Assembly: GCA_964473455.1 (NCBI GenBank)
Contig: CAYYQX010000001.1
Coordinates: 124,001 to 188,000 of the forward strand
DNA length: 64,000 nt
From: JALELF01 sp964473455
GTDB taxonomy: Bacteria > Bacillota_I > Bacilli_A > RF39 > UBA660
Direction: 5' to 3'
The notes beneath the pieces were generated by a model. It had not been told where the DNA came from and made no database searches. It worked only from the letters and a program-made list of their open reading frames with translations. A program made the position numbers and the translations under genes. The first letter of the stretch is position 1, and every line of letters begins with the position of its first letter. Below, piece by piece: positions 16,467-25,055 of the stretch.

Positions 16467-17072
16467 TTATTCCTCACTTTCTTCTTCAACATATTGTAGA
16501 AATTTATTTGTACTTTGTTTGGAAGTGAAAATATCATATTTTTGTTCCACACTAGTAAAGTAATCATCATTTAACATAATTCTAATAACGTTGTCATTAA
16601 ATTTTATAGTTGACAATATATATGAAGAGTTTAAGACCACTAATTTTATATCCTCAAAAGCTACTAGAGCTTCAATTTTGGCATAGTTGTACATAAACTC
16701 AATAAAATAATTGCCTTCGATTTCATTAATTTCTAAGTATCCTATTTTATTATTAATATTGATTTTTTTTGAGTAAAAAGCTTTTTCATCTACAGTATAA
16801 TCAACTTGTTTATTATAATAATAACTTATAATATCAATATATAAATAATAATAGTTGCCGTTAGAATACAACTTGTCATTTAATCCATTACTTTCAATAT
16901 AATTAACATCTCTAGGTACGTAATATTTATAGCCTTTACCTATTTGATTAAATAATTCATTGTTCTTTGATAATACAACATTAACTGTCGTATCTATGTT
17001 TTCTGTATCTATTCTAACTAGAGTACATCCAGAAAGCAAAAGTAACAGTAGTAAAACCAATATTTTTTTCAT
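16467..17072 (-). CDS. Lipoprotein of unknown function
   Basis: 201 residues from ATG 17072, placed ten bases after GGGAAG; a GTG nine bases upstream sits inside that site. The N-terminus is a lipoprotein signal with lipobox LSGC, so the mature protein would be lipidated at the cysteine and held on the outer face of the membrane. The rest is Tyr/Asn-rich and probably beta. It heads the operon with the acidic protein, DUF948-like and YtxH-like genes. No family recognised. Confidence 0.75.
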   Translation of the reverse strand: MKKILVLLLLLLLSGCTLVRIDTENIDTTVNVVLSKNNELFNQIGKGYKYYVPRDVNYIESNGLNDKLYSNGNYYYLYIDIISYYYNKQVDYTVDEKAFYSKKININNKIGYLEINEIEGNYFIEFMYNYAKIEALVAFEDIKLVVLNSSYILSTIKFNDNVIRIMLNDDYFTSVEQKYDIFTSKQSTNKFLQYVEEESEE

Positions 17073-17152
17073 GCTTATCACTTCCCTTTTATTATATCAA
17101 AGATATGGTCAAATAAAAAGACATTTAATTATTTGACATGTAAATGTGGTGT

Positions 17153-17773
17153 CTATTTATAAACTATTGTTTTAAATATCTTAAAATTCTTCTTGCAAAA
17201 CTTTTCTTCATACTCTGTTTCAATATTAAATATATTTTCCTTATGAAGATCAAAAGTTATATATTCTATCTTATAACTGTGCTCACTAAATTTAACAATT
17301 GAATATTTAAATAGTTCTTCGTTGTCTGTTTTTAAAACAATCTTTTGCTTATCATAAAAAATATGATCATACTTTTCTAAAAACAAATCACTTGTTAATC
17401 TTCGTTTTTGGTGACGTTTTTTTGGCCAAGGATCAGAAAAGTTCAAATATAAGACATCTATATCTTTATAAAAAACATCTAATATGTCTTTCGCATCAAG
17501 GCGCATTATTTTTAAATTGTCAAGATGGTCATTTTCTAATTTTTTAATTAGCTTTAATAAAACACTAGCGTGAATATCTATTGCGATAAAAAGGATTTTG
17601 GGATTTTGTTTTGCCATTTCATAAATAAAACGCCCTCTTCCAGAACCTATCTCAACATGAATCTCTTTTTTAAACATACTTTTATAGTTCCCTTTAAAAG
17701 CACTAAAATCATTAATCGTGTATATTGAGTTTTTTACTGTTTCTTCAGAACCCTTTATATTTTTCAATCTCAT
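17153..17773 (-). CDS. trmB: tRNA (guanine-N7-)-methyltransferase
   Basis: 206 residues, SAM-dependent, forms m7G46 in tRNA. The SAM site is VEIGSGRGRFIYEMA, and the diagnostic active-site segment is NFSDPWPKKRHQKRRL, followed by a T/TDNEELF region. Length is normal for bacterial TrmB. It starts MRLKN after a weak ribosome site. Confidence 0.95.
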   Translation of the reverse strand: MRLKNIKGSEETVKNSIYTINDFSAFKGNYKSMFKKEIHVEIGSGRGRFIYEMAKQNPKILFIAIDIHASVLLKLIKKLENDHLDNLKIMRLDAKDILDVFYKDIDVLYLNFSDPWPKKRHQKRRLTSDLFLEKYDHIFYDKQKIVLKTDNEELFKYSIVKFSEHSYKIEYITFDLHKENIFNIETEYEEKFCKKNFKIFKTIVYK

Positions 17774-17815
17774 ATTAAAACTCCTTATATATATAATAAC
17801 AAAATAAAAAAAGAA

Positions 17816-18058
17816 TTAAAATGCTTCGACATTAATTCTTATCTTTTTTAATCCTTCTACAAAAGCTGCTGCTTGAACTATTGTTCTAATTGATTTAATC
17901 ATATTGCCACCTTTACCAATAACGCGGCCTATTTCTGCTTCACTAACTAGAACTTCTATTGTTATGTATTCTTCATCTTCATACTCTTTTAAAGATATCG
18001 AATCTTCGTCCTTTACAACGCTTTTAATTAAAAATTCAGTCAATTTTAGTGGGTTCAT
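17816..18058 (-). CDS. khpA: KH-domain RNA-binding protein KhpA
   Basis: 80 residues consisting of one KH domain with the GxxG loop as IGKGGN. KhpA binds RNA, usually with KhpB/Jag, and affects cell length and division in Bacillota. It is immediately after rpsP with a one-base stop/start overlap, the conserved order. Confidence 0.93.
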   Translation of the reverse strand: MNPLKLTEFLIKSVVKDEDSISLKEYEDEEYITIEVLVSEAEIGRVIGKGGNMIKSIRTIVQAAAFVEGLKKIRINVEAF

Positions 18059-18327
18059 TATTTATCTCCTTTTTTTTGATTGTGGAATTTTTCCATAATT
18101 TTTGCTTTACTAAATAATGATCTTACTGTATCTGTTGGAACAGCGCCGTTACTTAACCACTTTAAAACACTAGCTTCATCAATTTTTACGTCTCCAGTTA
18201 GTGGATTATAAGTTCCAACTGTTTCAATAAATTTTCCATCTCTTGGGCTTCTTGAGTCTGCTACAACTACTCGATAAAAAGGACTCTTTTTTGCTCCCAT
18301 TCTTCTTAATCTAAGTTTTACTGCCAT
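18058..18327 (-). CDS. rpsP: 30S ribosomal protein S16
   Basis: 89 residues beginning MAVKLRLRRMGAKKSPFYRV, the S16 signature, with FIETVGTYNPLTG following. Standard length and basic composition. It is co-transcribed with khpA. The usual trmD and rimM genes are not adjacent here. Confidence 0.97.
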   Translation of the reverse strand: MAVKLRLRRMGAKKSPFYRVVVADSRSPRDGKFIETVGTYNPLTGDVKIDEASVLKWLSNGAVPTDTVRSLFSKAKIMEKFHNQKKGDK

Positions 18328-18395
18328 TTTATTTCCTCCTCATTAAATTGATTTTACCACATATATAAAAAATGTCAACTCTTTTTGGTTGACGT

Positions 18396-18423
18396 TTGAA
18401 TTTTTTAAACTTTGTGCTATAAT
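18396..18423 (+). promoter_or_regulatory. Promoter of def
   Basis: TTGAAT (18396-18401), 16-base spacer, TATAAT (18418-18423) with an extended TGC. Predicted start near 18430 leaves a leader of about 13 bases with GGTGG as ribosome site. It also rules out any translational start upstream of 18430. Confidence 0.7.
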
Positions 18424-18442
18424 ATGCTTGTTGGTGGTTTTT

Positions 18443-18991
18443 ATGTTTAAAAACATTAGTATATTAGATGAAAAAAACAAAATTTTACGCACTGTATCAA
18501 AAGATGCGGTTTTTCCTATATCCGAAAAAGAAAAAGATTTAATTGCCGATATAATTAAATACTTAAAATATAGTCAAATTGAAAAATTTGCTGAAAAATA
18601 TGATCTTAGAGCAGGCATGGGACTGGCCTTTCCTCAAGTTGGAATACAAAAAAGAATTATAATTATCGTCCATGAATATGAAGAGGGCAAATTTAAAAAC
18701 TACGTCATAGTAAATCCTAGAATCATTAGTCACTCTGAAGAACAAATTGCTGCTGAAGTCGGTGAAGGATGTCTTAGTGTCAATAGAGAGGTAGAGGGCC
18801 ACGTTATAAGGTGGGCTAGGATCACTGTTGACGGATTTGACGTTGATGGCAACAAACTGCAAATTAGGGCAAGAGAAGAGCTGGCAATTGCCATCCAGCA
18901 TGAAATAGATCACTTAAACGGTATACTCTTTTTTGATCACATTAATAAAAATAAACCGTTTATTACAGATTCAAAAATAAGGTTAATATAA
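18443..18991 (+). CDS. def: Peptide deformylase
   Basis: 182 residues from ATG 18443; an earlier in-frame start at 18389 precedes the promoter and is rejected. Removes the formyl group from nascent proteins using a metal held by Cys and two His. Motifs: GMGLAFPQVG (usually GLAAPQ), EGCLSV with the metal Cys, and QHEIDHLNG with HExxH. The alanine-to-phenylalanine change in motif 1 is unusual but all metal ligands are kept. It is monocistronic. Confidence 0.94.
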   Translation: MFKNISILDEKNKILRTVSKDAVFPISEKEKDLIADIIKYLKYSQIEKFAEKYDLRAGMGLAFPQVGIQKRIIIIVHEYEEGKFKNYVIVNPRIISHSEEQIAAEVGEGCLSVNREVEGHVIRWARITVDGFDVDGNKLQIRAREELAIAIQHEIDHLNGILFFDHINKNKPFITDSKIRLI

Positions 18992-19011
18992 AAAAGCGTA
19001 TAACGCTTTTT
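18991..19011. terminator. Bidirectional terminator between def and the Ig-like protein gene
   Basis: AAAAAGCGT-ATA-ACGCTTTTT, a nine-base stem with A-run and T-run on the two sides; two genes converge on it. Confidence 0.85.
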
Positions 19012-19936
19012 ATTTTTGAACATTAACTGGAACACTTAAAGATACTACTTCACCATCACTTGTTTCCATATCAAAATTTATTTTAGTCTCTCCGATACCC
19101 ATTCCTTTAACAATAAATGAAATAGTAGAATCCTCATCGTTAACTATTGGTCTTCTAATAATTTGAATAATATTAATGTTTTCTTCTGAAGCCGCTATTT
19201 GTTTTACTGAAACATTTTTGTCTGAAACAGTTAAATAATATACTCCAGTTGCTCCATTTTTTACGTTAATTGAGTTTCCTTTAGACAAAGAAAGGGTTGT
19301 TGCTTTTGTTACATTAACGTTACTAGAAGTGCTCATATAGTTTCCGTCTTTTAACTTTATCGTCGCACTTATTACAGCTTTCCCTACTTTAACACCTGTT
19401 ACTACTCCGTTTTTAGAAACGGTGGCAACTAAATCATTGCTACTTTCCCAAGTCACACTTGAATAGGATACTTCACTCGGCTCAAAAAGAAAATAAAGAT
19501 TTCTTGATGTGTTGATTTTTAAATCGAAATTTTCAATGTTAAAAGTGACAGTTGTTGTTATTTTATTTTCCTCAACAACAACAACATCAATGTTTGCGTA
19601 AGCTTTGCTTTCTGCTTTAGCAACTATTACAGCAGAACCCGGCTTGATAGCTGTTATAAGGCCAGCTTGATCTACTGTTGCTACAGTTTCATCAGTTGAA
19701 GTCCAAGTTAAAGTGGCATCTGCCGCACTGTCAGGTAAAATTATATACTTTACTTGATACGTCTTTGTTTCTTCTATTTGAATAGATGAAGTTGTAGTAA
19801 CTATTTCTAATACTTTCTCACTAGATGTTGACGGCAAAGAAGAAGCAAAACCAATAATTGCTATAACAACTACTATTACTGCCCCTAAAATTATAATATT
19901 CTTTTTATTGTTAGTATATATGTCTTTTAAATTCAT
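19010..19936 (-). CDS. Membrane-anchored surface protein with two bacterial Ig-like (BIG2) domains
   Basis: 308 residues. A helix at about 13-33 (IIILGAVIVVVIAIIGFASS) anchors the protein with its bulk outside. Two BIG2-type domains follow: the first ends with TWTSTDETVATVDQAGLITA and PGSAVIVAKA, the second with TWESSNDLVATVSKNGVVTG and GKAVISATI. The last 90 residues are also beta-rich and may be a third, divergent domain. BIG2 domains usually mediate surface adhesion or display. No sortase signal is visible. Confidence 0.82.
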   Translation of the reverse strand: MNLKDIYTNNKKNIIILGAVIVVVIAIIGFASSLPSTSSEKVLEIVTTTSSIQIEETKTYQVKYIILPDSAADATLTWTSTDETVATVDQAGLITAIKPGSAVIVAKAESKAYANIDVVVVEENKITTTVTFNIENFDLKINTSRNLYFLFEPSEVSYSSVTWESSNDLVATVSKNGVVTGVKVGKAVISATIKLKDGNYMSTSSNVNVTKATTLSLSKGNSINVKNGATGVYYLTVSDKNVSVKQIAASEENINIIQIIRRPIVNDEDSTISFIVKGMGIGETKINFDMETSDGEVVSLSVPVNVQK

Positions 19937-19987
19937 TTTTCCACCCTTTAGATTATAATATAATTTTTATTGTCTTTAGTCAACGTT

Positions 19988-20710
19988 TTAATTTTCAAGA
20001 TCAACATTGTGATAAACTTTAACAACATCTTCAATATCATCAAGTAAATTTAATAATTTTTCAAAATCCTCTAAGTCTTCACCCATTAAATTTACTTTTG
20101 ATTTTGGAATCATTGTTATTTCATCGATTTCAAAAGTAATGTTTCCAAGGTTTTTAATAACACATTCCTTGATTATGTATAAATCTTTTGGTTCAGCATA
20201 AATAATTATTTCTTCGTTTTCTTTTTCTATATCTATTGGAGTAATATCATCCGTCAATAAAAATTCTAAAACTTTTTCTTCATTATTATACTTAAAACCT
20301 ACAACACATAGATTTTCGTACATAAAACTAGCACTACCACTTACTCCTAGTTTACATTTTGTCTTATTTAGTGCGGCCCTAATAAGACTTATACTTCTAT
20401 TAACATTATCTGTCAAACAATCTACAAGAACAGTTGATCCATTTGGTCCGAATATTTCATAACGAACTGGTTCATATGCTTCACTGATTCCACTATTTGC
20501 TTTATCTATTGCTCGCTTAATAATATCTGATGGGATTTGTTCTTTTTTGGCCTTATCAATAATTCGTTTTAAACTGATGTTTGTATCTGCTTCTGATCCA
20601 CCATTTTTAGCTGCCATATATATTTCTTTAGCATACATTGAATATAATTTTGCTTTTACTGCCCCTGTCTTTTGAATGCTTGCTTTTCTAACTTCATACG
20701 CTCTTCCCAT
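19988..20710 (-). CDS. YebC/PmpR family protein
   Basis: 240 residues with the three-domain YebC pattern: MGRAYEVRKASIQKTGAVKAK at the start, then NISLKRIIDKAKKEQIPSDI and IKRAIDKA, and VDCLTDNVNRSISLIRAALNK in the middle. Members act as DNA-binding regulators or, as recently shown for some, relieve ribosome stalling; which applies here is unknown. The N-terminal KWAN sequence of the YebC-I type is not present (RAYE instead), suggesting the YebC-II or YeeN subgroup. It is followed in the transcript by nothing obvious and preceded by rnc with an 11-base spacer. Confidence 0.88.
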   Translation of the reverse strand: MGRAYEVRKASIQKTGAVKAKLYSMYAKEIYMAAKNGGSEADTNISLKRIIDKAKKEQIPSDIIKRAIDKANSGISEAYEPVRYEIFGPNGSTVLVDCLTDNVNRSISLIRAALNKTKCKLGVSGSASFMYENLCVVGFKYNNEEKVLEFLLTDDITPIDIEKENEEIIIYAEPKDLYIIKECVIKNLGNITFEIDEITMIPKSKVNLMGEDLEDFEKLLNLLDDIEDVVKVYHNVDLEN

Positions 20711-20721
20711 ATCTTCACCTT

Positions 20722-21378
20722 CTATTTTACACTTTTTTCAATTGCTTCTTTTGCAGCTAGTCTCTCTGCTTCTTTCTTACTTCCGGCACTTCCTCTTCCA
20801 TAAACAATTCCATCTACTTTTACTATTACTGTAAACTTTTTATTATGAGATGGTCCTTCTTCTTTTTCAATAATATATTTTAAACTCTTTTTATCAGTTT
20901 GAATTAATTCTTGTAGTTCTGACTTATAGTCTCTAAAAAAATCTATTTCTTTTTTTTCAATTAATGGAATAACATAACTATATATAAATCTTTTTACAGA
21001 TTCTAGTCCTTTGTCCAAATAAAGCGCACCAATAAATGATTCAAAAACATCTGCAATTATTGCTTTATGATTTTTTTCGTTAGCTACTTCTCCGTTACCA
21101 AATAGAATTGCTTTATCTAATTCTATTTTCCTTGAATATTCATATAAAGCATCTTCACAAACATAATAACTTCTGAGTTTCGTCATTTTTCCTTCTTCAA
21201 AGATGTCTTTCTTATATAAATAATCACTTATAATAAGCTCCAGTACAGCGTCTCCCAAATACTCAAGTCGTTCATAACTATCAGAATCATTCTCATTTGC
21301 AAAAGAAGTATGAGTGAGTGCTTTAACATATAACTTCTCATTATTTGTTTTTATATTTAATTTTTCTAATATTTCCAT
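20722..21378 (-). CDS. rnc: Ribonuclease III
   Basis: 218 residues from ATG 21378, preceded by GGTGA; an ATG 24 bases upstream overlaps the -10 region. Endonuclease for double-stranded RNA, acting in rRNA maturation. Signature ERLEYLGDAVLELIISDYLY, second acidic site ADVFESFIGALYLD, and a C-terminal dsRNA-binding domain (SYKSELQELIQTD region to GSKKEAERLAAKEAI). It is coupled to the YebC-type gene. Confidence 0.96.
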   Translation of the reverse strand: MEILEKLNIKTNNEKLYVKALTHTSFANENDSDSYERLEYLGDAVLELIISDYLYKKDIFEEGKMTKLRSYYVCEDALYEYSRKIELDKAILFGNGEVANEKNHKAIIADVFESFIGALYLDKGLESVKRFIYSYVIPLIEKKEIDFFRDYKSELQELIQTDKKSLKYIIEKEEGPSHNKKFTVIVKVDGIVYGRGSAGSKKEAERLAAKEAIEKSVK

Positions 21379-21393
21379 AATTTCACCATTACA

Positions 21394-21422
21394 ATTATAC
21401 AATACTTTGTATTGTTTTTCAA
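21394..21422 (-). promoter_or_regulatory. rnc promoter with a palindrome filling the spacer
   Basis: Minus strand: TTGAAA (21417-21422), 17-base spacer, TATAAT (21394-21399). The spacer is almost exactly the palindrome ACAATAC-AAA-GTATTGT (21399-21415). A dimeric repressor binding there would block RNA polymerase. The site could instead form an RNA-independent DNA curvature element; the protein is unknown. Confidence 0.6.
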
Positions 21423-21438
21423 TAAAAGGCTTTTCTAA

Positions 21439-21476
21439 TTTACTTTTATTTTTTTATTTAGTATAATTGTTTTATG
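21439..21476 (+). promoter_or_regulatory. Promoter giving a leaderless yidD mRNA
   Basis: TTTACT (21439-21444), 17-base spacer, TATAAT (21462-21467). The yidD ATG begins at 21474, seven bases after the -10, so the predicted transcription start coincides with the start codon. No ribosome site is present upstream of the ATG, consistent with leaderless translation. Confidence 0.6.
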
Positions 21477-21695
21477 AAAAAAATAATAATTAAGTTAATA
21501 AAATTTTATCAAAAAATTCCAGGAAACTTTCACTACACCTGTAGACACGTTCCAACGTGCTCGGAATATGCGTGTATTGCTTTAGATAGATTTGGCATTA
21601 TAAAAGGCTCTTTTTTATCAATCAAACGAATTTTAAAATGTAATCCATTAGGAACTAGCGGAATAGATTTAGTCCCAGAAAGGAAGAAAAAATGA
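21474..21695 (+). CDS. yidD: Membrane protein insertion efficiency factor YidD
   Basis: 73 residues: an amphipathic N-terminal helix (IIKLIKFYQKIP) followed by the family signature with three cysteines, CRHVPTCSEYACIALDRFG, and CNPLGTSGIDLVPE. YidD helps YidC-dependent membrane insertion. The usual neighbours rnpA and yidC are absent; here it is fused in one transcript with a lipoprotein gene, whose ATG overlaps its stop. Confidence 0.94.
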   Translation: MKKIIIKLIKFYQKIPGNFHYTCRHVPTCSEYACIALDRFGIIKGSFLSIKRILKCNPLGTSGIDLVPERKKK

Positions 21696-22543
21696 AATTA
21701 AAATACTTTTTTTTAATATTTGTTTGCCTATTTGTTTTGTCAGGTTGTTTAAAAAGAGATAATTTGGAAAACATTGACATATATACAACAATCTATCCGA
21801 TAAGATATGTAACAGAAGAATTATATGGAGCAAATAGTAATGTTTACAGCATTTATCCAAGTGGGGTTGATGTAAGTAAATATGAGTTAACAGAAAAGCT
21901 TATTAATGATTACAGTAAAGCAGGAATGGCAATATTTAATGGTCAAAGCGTTGAAAAAAACTATATTATATCTATGTATAAATTAAACAACAATTTAAAA
22001 ATAATCGACGCCACTATGAGTATAGAATTTAATAGCTCATATGAGGAAATGTGGTTAGACCCGTTAAACTTTTTAATGATTGCTCAAAATATCAAAACTG
22101 GTCTAAAACAATATATCAGTAATAGTTATTTAAAAAATGAAATAGAACAAAATTATGAAACCTTAAAACTGGCCATTTCTAATCTAGATGCCAAAATAAA
22201 ATTAATGGCAACAAATGCTTCTAGCCAGACTATTGTTGTTTCTAAAGACTTCTTAAAATACTTAGAAAAATACGATTTACGAGTTATTTCTTTAGAAAAT
22301 GCGAACGAAAAAACAATCAATGAAGTAAAATCATTAATAAACAGCGGGAATATTAAATATATTTTTATTACTAGTAACGAAGAACTAAACGAGACAATAA
22401 CATCCTTTACAACAACTGGAGTTCAAACATTAACATTTAATACAATGGTAAATTTAACTAGTGAGGAATTAAAAAATGGTGAGGATTACTTATCAATTAT
22501 GAGTGAAAATATTGAGTTATTGAAAGAGGAATTATACAAATAA
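21692..22543 (+). CDS. ZnuA/TroA-like metal-binding lipoprotein, orphan and degenerate
   Basis: 283 residues with lipoprotein signal and lipobox LSGC. The fold-defining parts of cluster A-I (metal) solute-binding proteins are recognisable: IYTTIYPIRYVTEELYG, a WLDPLNFLMIAQNI segment like the HxWLDP motif, and a linking long helix. The usual metal-ligand histidines are missing: VDVSKYELT stands where HDYE-type ligands occur, and MWLDP lacks the preceding His. No permease or ATPase gene is nearby. It may have lost metal transport or bind another ligand. The four-base overlap with yidD means coupled translation. Confidence 0.72.
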   Translation: MKLKYFFLIFVCLFVLSGCLKRDNLENIDIYTTIYPIRYVTEELYGANSNVYSIYPSGVDVSKYELTEKLINDYSKAGMAIFNGQSVEKNYIISMYKLNNNLKIIDATMSIEFNSSYEEMWLDPLNFLMIAQNIKTGLKQYISNSYLKNEIEQNYETLKLAISNLDAKIKLMATNASSQTIVVSKDFLKYLEKYDLRVISLENANEKTINEVKSLINSGNIKYIFITSNEELNETITSFTTTGVQTLTFNTMVNLTSEELKNGEDYLSIMSENIELLKEELYK

Positions 22544-22563
22544 AAAAGAGCGTATGCTCTTTT
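22544..22563. terminator. Bidirectional terminator between the lipoprotein gene and rny
   Basis: AAAAGAGC-GTAT-GCTCTTTT hairpin with flanking A and T runs; the two genes converge on it. Confidence 0.85.
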
Positions 22564-24115
22564 ATTTTGCCTCTTCTATTGCTCTTGTTTCTCTTATTAC
22601 AGTAACCTTTATTGTTCCTGGATACTGTAAATTTTCTTCTATTCTTTTTTTTACTTCTCTTGCTATTTTTTGACTTCCTAAATCATCTATATCTTCTGGT
22701 TTAACAATAATTCTTAGTTCTCTTCCTGCTTGAACGGCAAAAGCTTTTTCAACACCGTGAACATCTTTTGTAATTCCTTCAAGATCTTCTAACCTTTTAA
22801 TATAGTTTTCTAGTGAATCACTTCTAGCTCCTGGACGAGATGCTGAAAGTGCATCTGCGATAGCAACAAGTGATGCTATTATGCTTGTTGATTCTTTATC
22901 TCCGTGATGGGATTCAATAGCATTTAAAACCACTTTATCTTCTTTAAATTTTTTGGCAAGTTCATAACCAAGCTCAATATGTGAACCTTCAACTTCGTGA
23001 TCTATTGCTTTTCCAATATCGTGAAAAAGACCCGCTCTTTTTGCTAAAACTTGATTCTCATCAATCTCTGCTGCCATAATTCCGGCAAGATGAGCTACTT
23101 CAATTGAATGCTTTAAAACATTCTGTCCAAAACTTGTTCTAAAATGAAGCCTTCCTAAATAACTAACTAATTCAGGCTCTACTTTGGTAATACCAAGTTC
23201 AAAAAGTGCTCCTTCTCCTAGTTCTCTTATTCTAACTTGCATATCTTTTGATGTTTTATCATAAAGTTCTTCTATTCTGGTCGGATGAATTCTACCATCC
23301 TTTATTAATGTTTCAATTGTTAATCTAGCAATTTCTCTTCTCAAAGGATCAAAACTAGATAACACGATAGCTTCAGGTGTATCATCAATAATTAAATCTA
23401 CTCCTGTTACAGCCTCTATCGTTCTTATATTTCTTCCTTCTCTACCGATGATTCTACCCTTCATTTCATCGTTTGGTAAAGTTACAACTGTAATTGTTTG
23501 CTCATTTGCAACATCACCCGCATATTTTTGCATACTACTAACAATTAAATCTTTCGCATATTTATCAGCTTCTAATTTTGATTGTACTTCTCTTTCATTA
23601 ATGTATGAAGAAACTTCTAAATCCATCATTTCTTCTACTTTTTTTAATACCAAATCTTTGGCTTCTTGTTTTGAATAGCCCGCGATTTTTTCTAATAGTT
23701 CAACTTGTTCTTTTTTTATATTTTCTACTTTTACTTGTTCTTCTTGGATATTTTTTTGCTTATCTATTAAATTTGTTTCTTTTTCCTCTAGTGTTTGTTC
23801 ACGTTTTTGCAACATTTCATCTCTTCTATCAATGTTGTTTTCACGCGTCAAAAGTCGCTCTTCCGCTTCTTTTACTTCAGATTTTCTTTCCTTTATTTCT
23901 ACTTCTGTTTCATTTTTTATTTTGTGTGCTTCTTCTTTAGCTTCTAATAGATATTCTCTTTTGATTTTCTCGGCTTCTTTTTTTGCCTTTTCCATCTCAG
24001 AATTTATCTTTTTAGAAACACTATTTCCTTTAATATAATTGATAATAAACATTACTATAATGCCCAAAAAAATTCCAACAAGTACTAGTAAAGCAGGAAA
24101 TAATATACCTTCCAT
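22562..24115 (-). CDS. rny: Ribonuclease Y
   Basis: 517 residues from ATG 24115, chosen because GGAGG lies at correct distance; an ATG 12 bases earlier is inside that site. Initiates mRNA decay at the membrane. N-terminal helix (FPALLVLVGIFLGIIVMFII), long coiled coil (about 30-200), KH domain (GRIIGREGRNIRTIEAVTGV), then HD domain with HSIEVAHLAG and LFHDIGKAIDHE. Normal architecture and length. Confidence 0.97.
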   Translation of the reverse strand: MEGILFPALLVLVGIFLGIIVMFIINYIKGNSVSKKINSEMEKAKKEAEKIKREYLLEAKEEAHKIKNETEVEIKERKSEVKEAEERLLTRENNIDRRDEMLQKREQTLEEKETNLIDKQKNIQEEQVKVENIKKEQVELLEKIAGYSKQEAKDLVLKKVEEMMDLEVSSYINEREVQSKLEADKYAKDLIVSSMQKYAGDVANEQTITVVTLPNDEMKGRIIGREGRNIRTIEAVTGVDLIIDDTPEAIVLSSFDPLRREIARLTIETLIKDGRIHPTRIEELYDKTSKDMQVRIRELGEGALFELGITKVEPELVSYLGRLHFRTSFGQNVLKHSIEVAHLAGIMAAEIDENQVLAKRAGLFHDIGKAIDHEVEGSHIELGYELAKKFKEDKVVLNAIESHHGDKESTSIIASLVAIADALSASRPGARSDSLENYIKRLEDLEGITKDVHGVEKAFAVQAGRELRIIVKPEDIDDLGSQKIAREVKKRIEENLQYPGTIKVTVIRETRAIEEAK

Positions 24116-24220
24116 ATATTCCTCCATCTATACTAAAAGTTTTTACACTTCTACTTCTATTTTAATCTTTATTGGCATTTTAGTCAAGGAATTTAGAAAC
24201 TTAAATAAGTCATCCTAAAT

Positions 24221-24246
24221 TAAAAAAATAGCCTTTATATGGCTAT
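24221..24246 (-). terminator. Terminator of serS-mutM
   Basis: Minus strand ATAGCC, seven-base loop, GGCTAT and seven T. The stop codon of mutM is within the 5' arm region. Confidence 0.75.
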
Positions 24247-25052
24247 AATTTCTGACATTTATTACAGTAATATGTGCTTCTTCCATTAATCTTTTCTTTA
24301 ATTAACTTTTCGTTACAAACTGGGCATATTGTTTTTGTATGTACTAGCAAGTTATTTTGAAAGCTACCTTGAACTCCCTCACTTGATTCATAAGTTCGAA
24401 TGGTTGTTCCACCCAATTCAATAGCTTTTTCAAATGTTTTCTTAGTACTTTCAATTATCCTACTTATTTCCTCTTCATTTAAGTCTACCCCTTTTTTTTG
24501 AGGATTTACCTTGGCTAAAAAAAGTATTTCATCCGCATAAATATTTCCTACTCCAGTAATTATACTTTGGTCAAGAAGTAAGGATTTAATAGGCAAATTT
24601 CTATTTAGTTTGTTTTTTAAATAAGTAACATTTAATTTGTCATCCCAGATTTCTAACCCTAATTTGTTTAAGGGTCTGACATCAAAAGCTTTATCCTTAT
24701 CTACTATATACATTCTTCCAAATTTTCTAGTATCAACGTAACTTAGTTTAAAATCATCAAAAACAAATGCAACATGTTCATGTTTTAATTTTGCTTCGTC
24801 TATTTTTCTGATTTTGTATTTTCCTTCCATCCTAAGATGACTTAACATATAAAAATCAGCAAATTCAAACATTAAAATTTTGCCTCTTCTTTTAATGTCT
24901 AATATTTTATTGTTTTTTATTTTGTTAACAAACTCTACTGTTGGATATTCTATTATCTTTTCATAAAAGACGAAAACATCTTTAATTACTTTATTTAATA
25001 GTATTTTTTTCAAAGTGTTTTTTACTGTTTCAACTTCTGGCAATTCTGGCAT
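24243..25052 (-). CDS. mutM: Formamidopyrimidine-DNA glycosylase (MutM/Fpg)
   Basis: 269 residues. Excises 8-oxoguanine and ring-opened purines and nicks the strand. N-terminal PELPEVETVKN supplies the catalytic proline; H2TH-region GVGNIYADEILFLAKVNPQ; C-terminal zinc finger CPVC-x16-CNKC with EKINGRSTYYC. All key elements are intact. It follows serS with a three-base spacer. Confidence 0.96.
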   Translation of the reverse strand: MPELPEVETVKNTLKKILLNKVIKDVFVFYEKIIEYPTVEFVNKIKNNKILDIKRRGKILMFEFADFYMLSHLRMEGKYKIRKIDEAKLKHEHVAFVFDDFKLSYVDTRKFGRMYIVDKDKAFDVRPLNKLGLEIWDDKLNVTYLKNKLNRNLPIKSLLLDQSIITGVGNIYADEILFLAKVNPQKKGVDLNEEEISRIIESTKKTFEKAIELGGTTIRTYESSEGVQGSFQNNLLVHTKTICPVCNEKLIKEKINGRSTYYCNKCQKL

Positions 25053-25055
25053 AAA

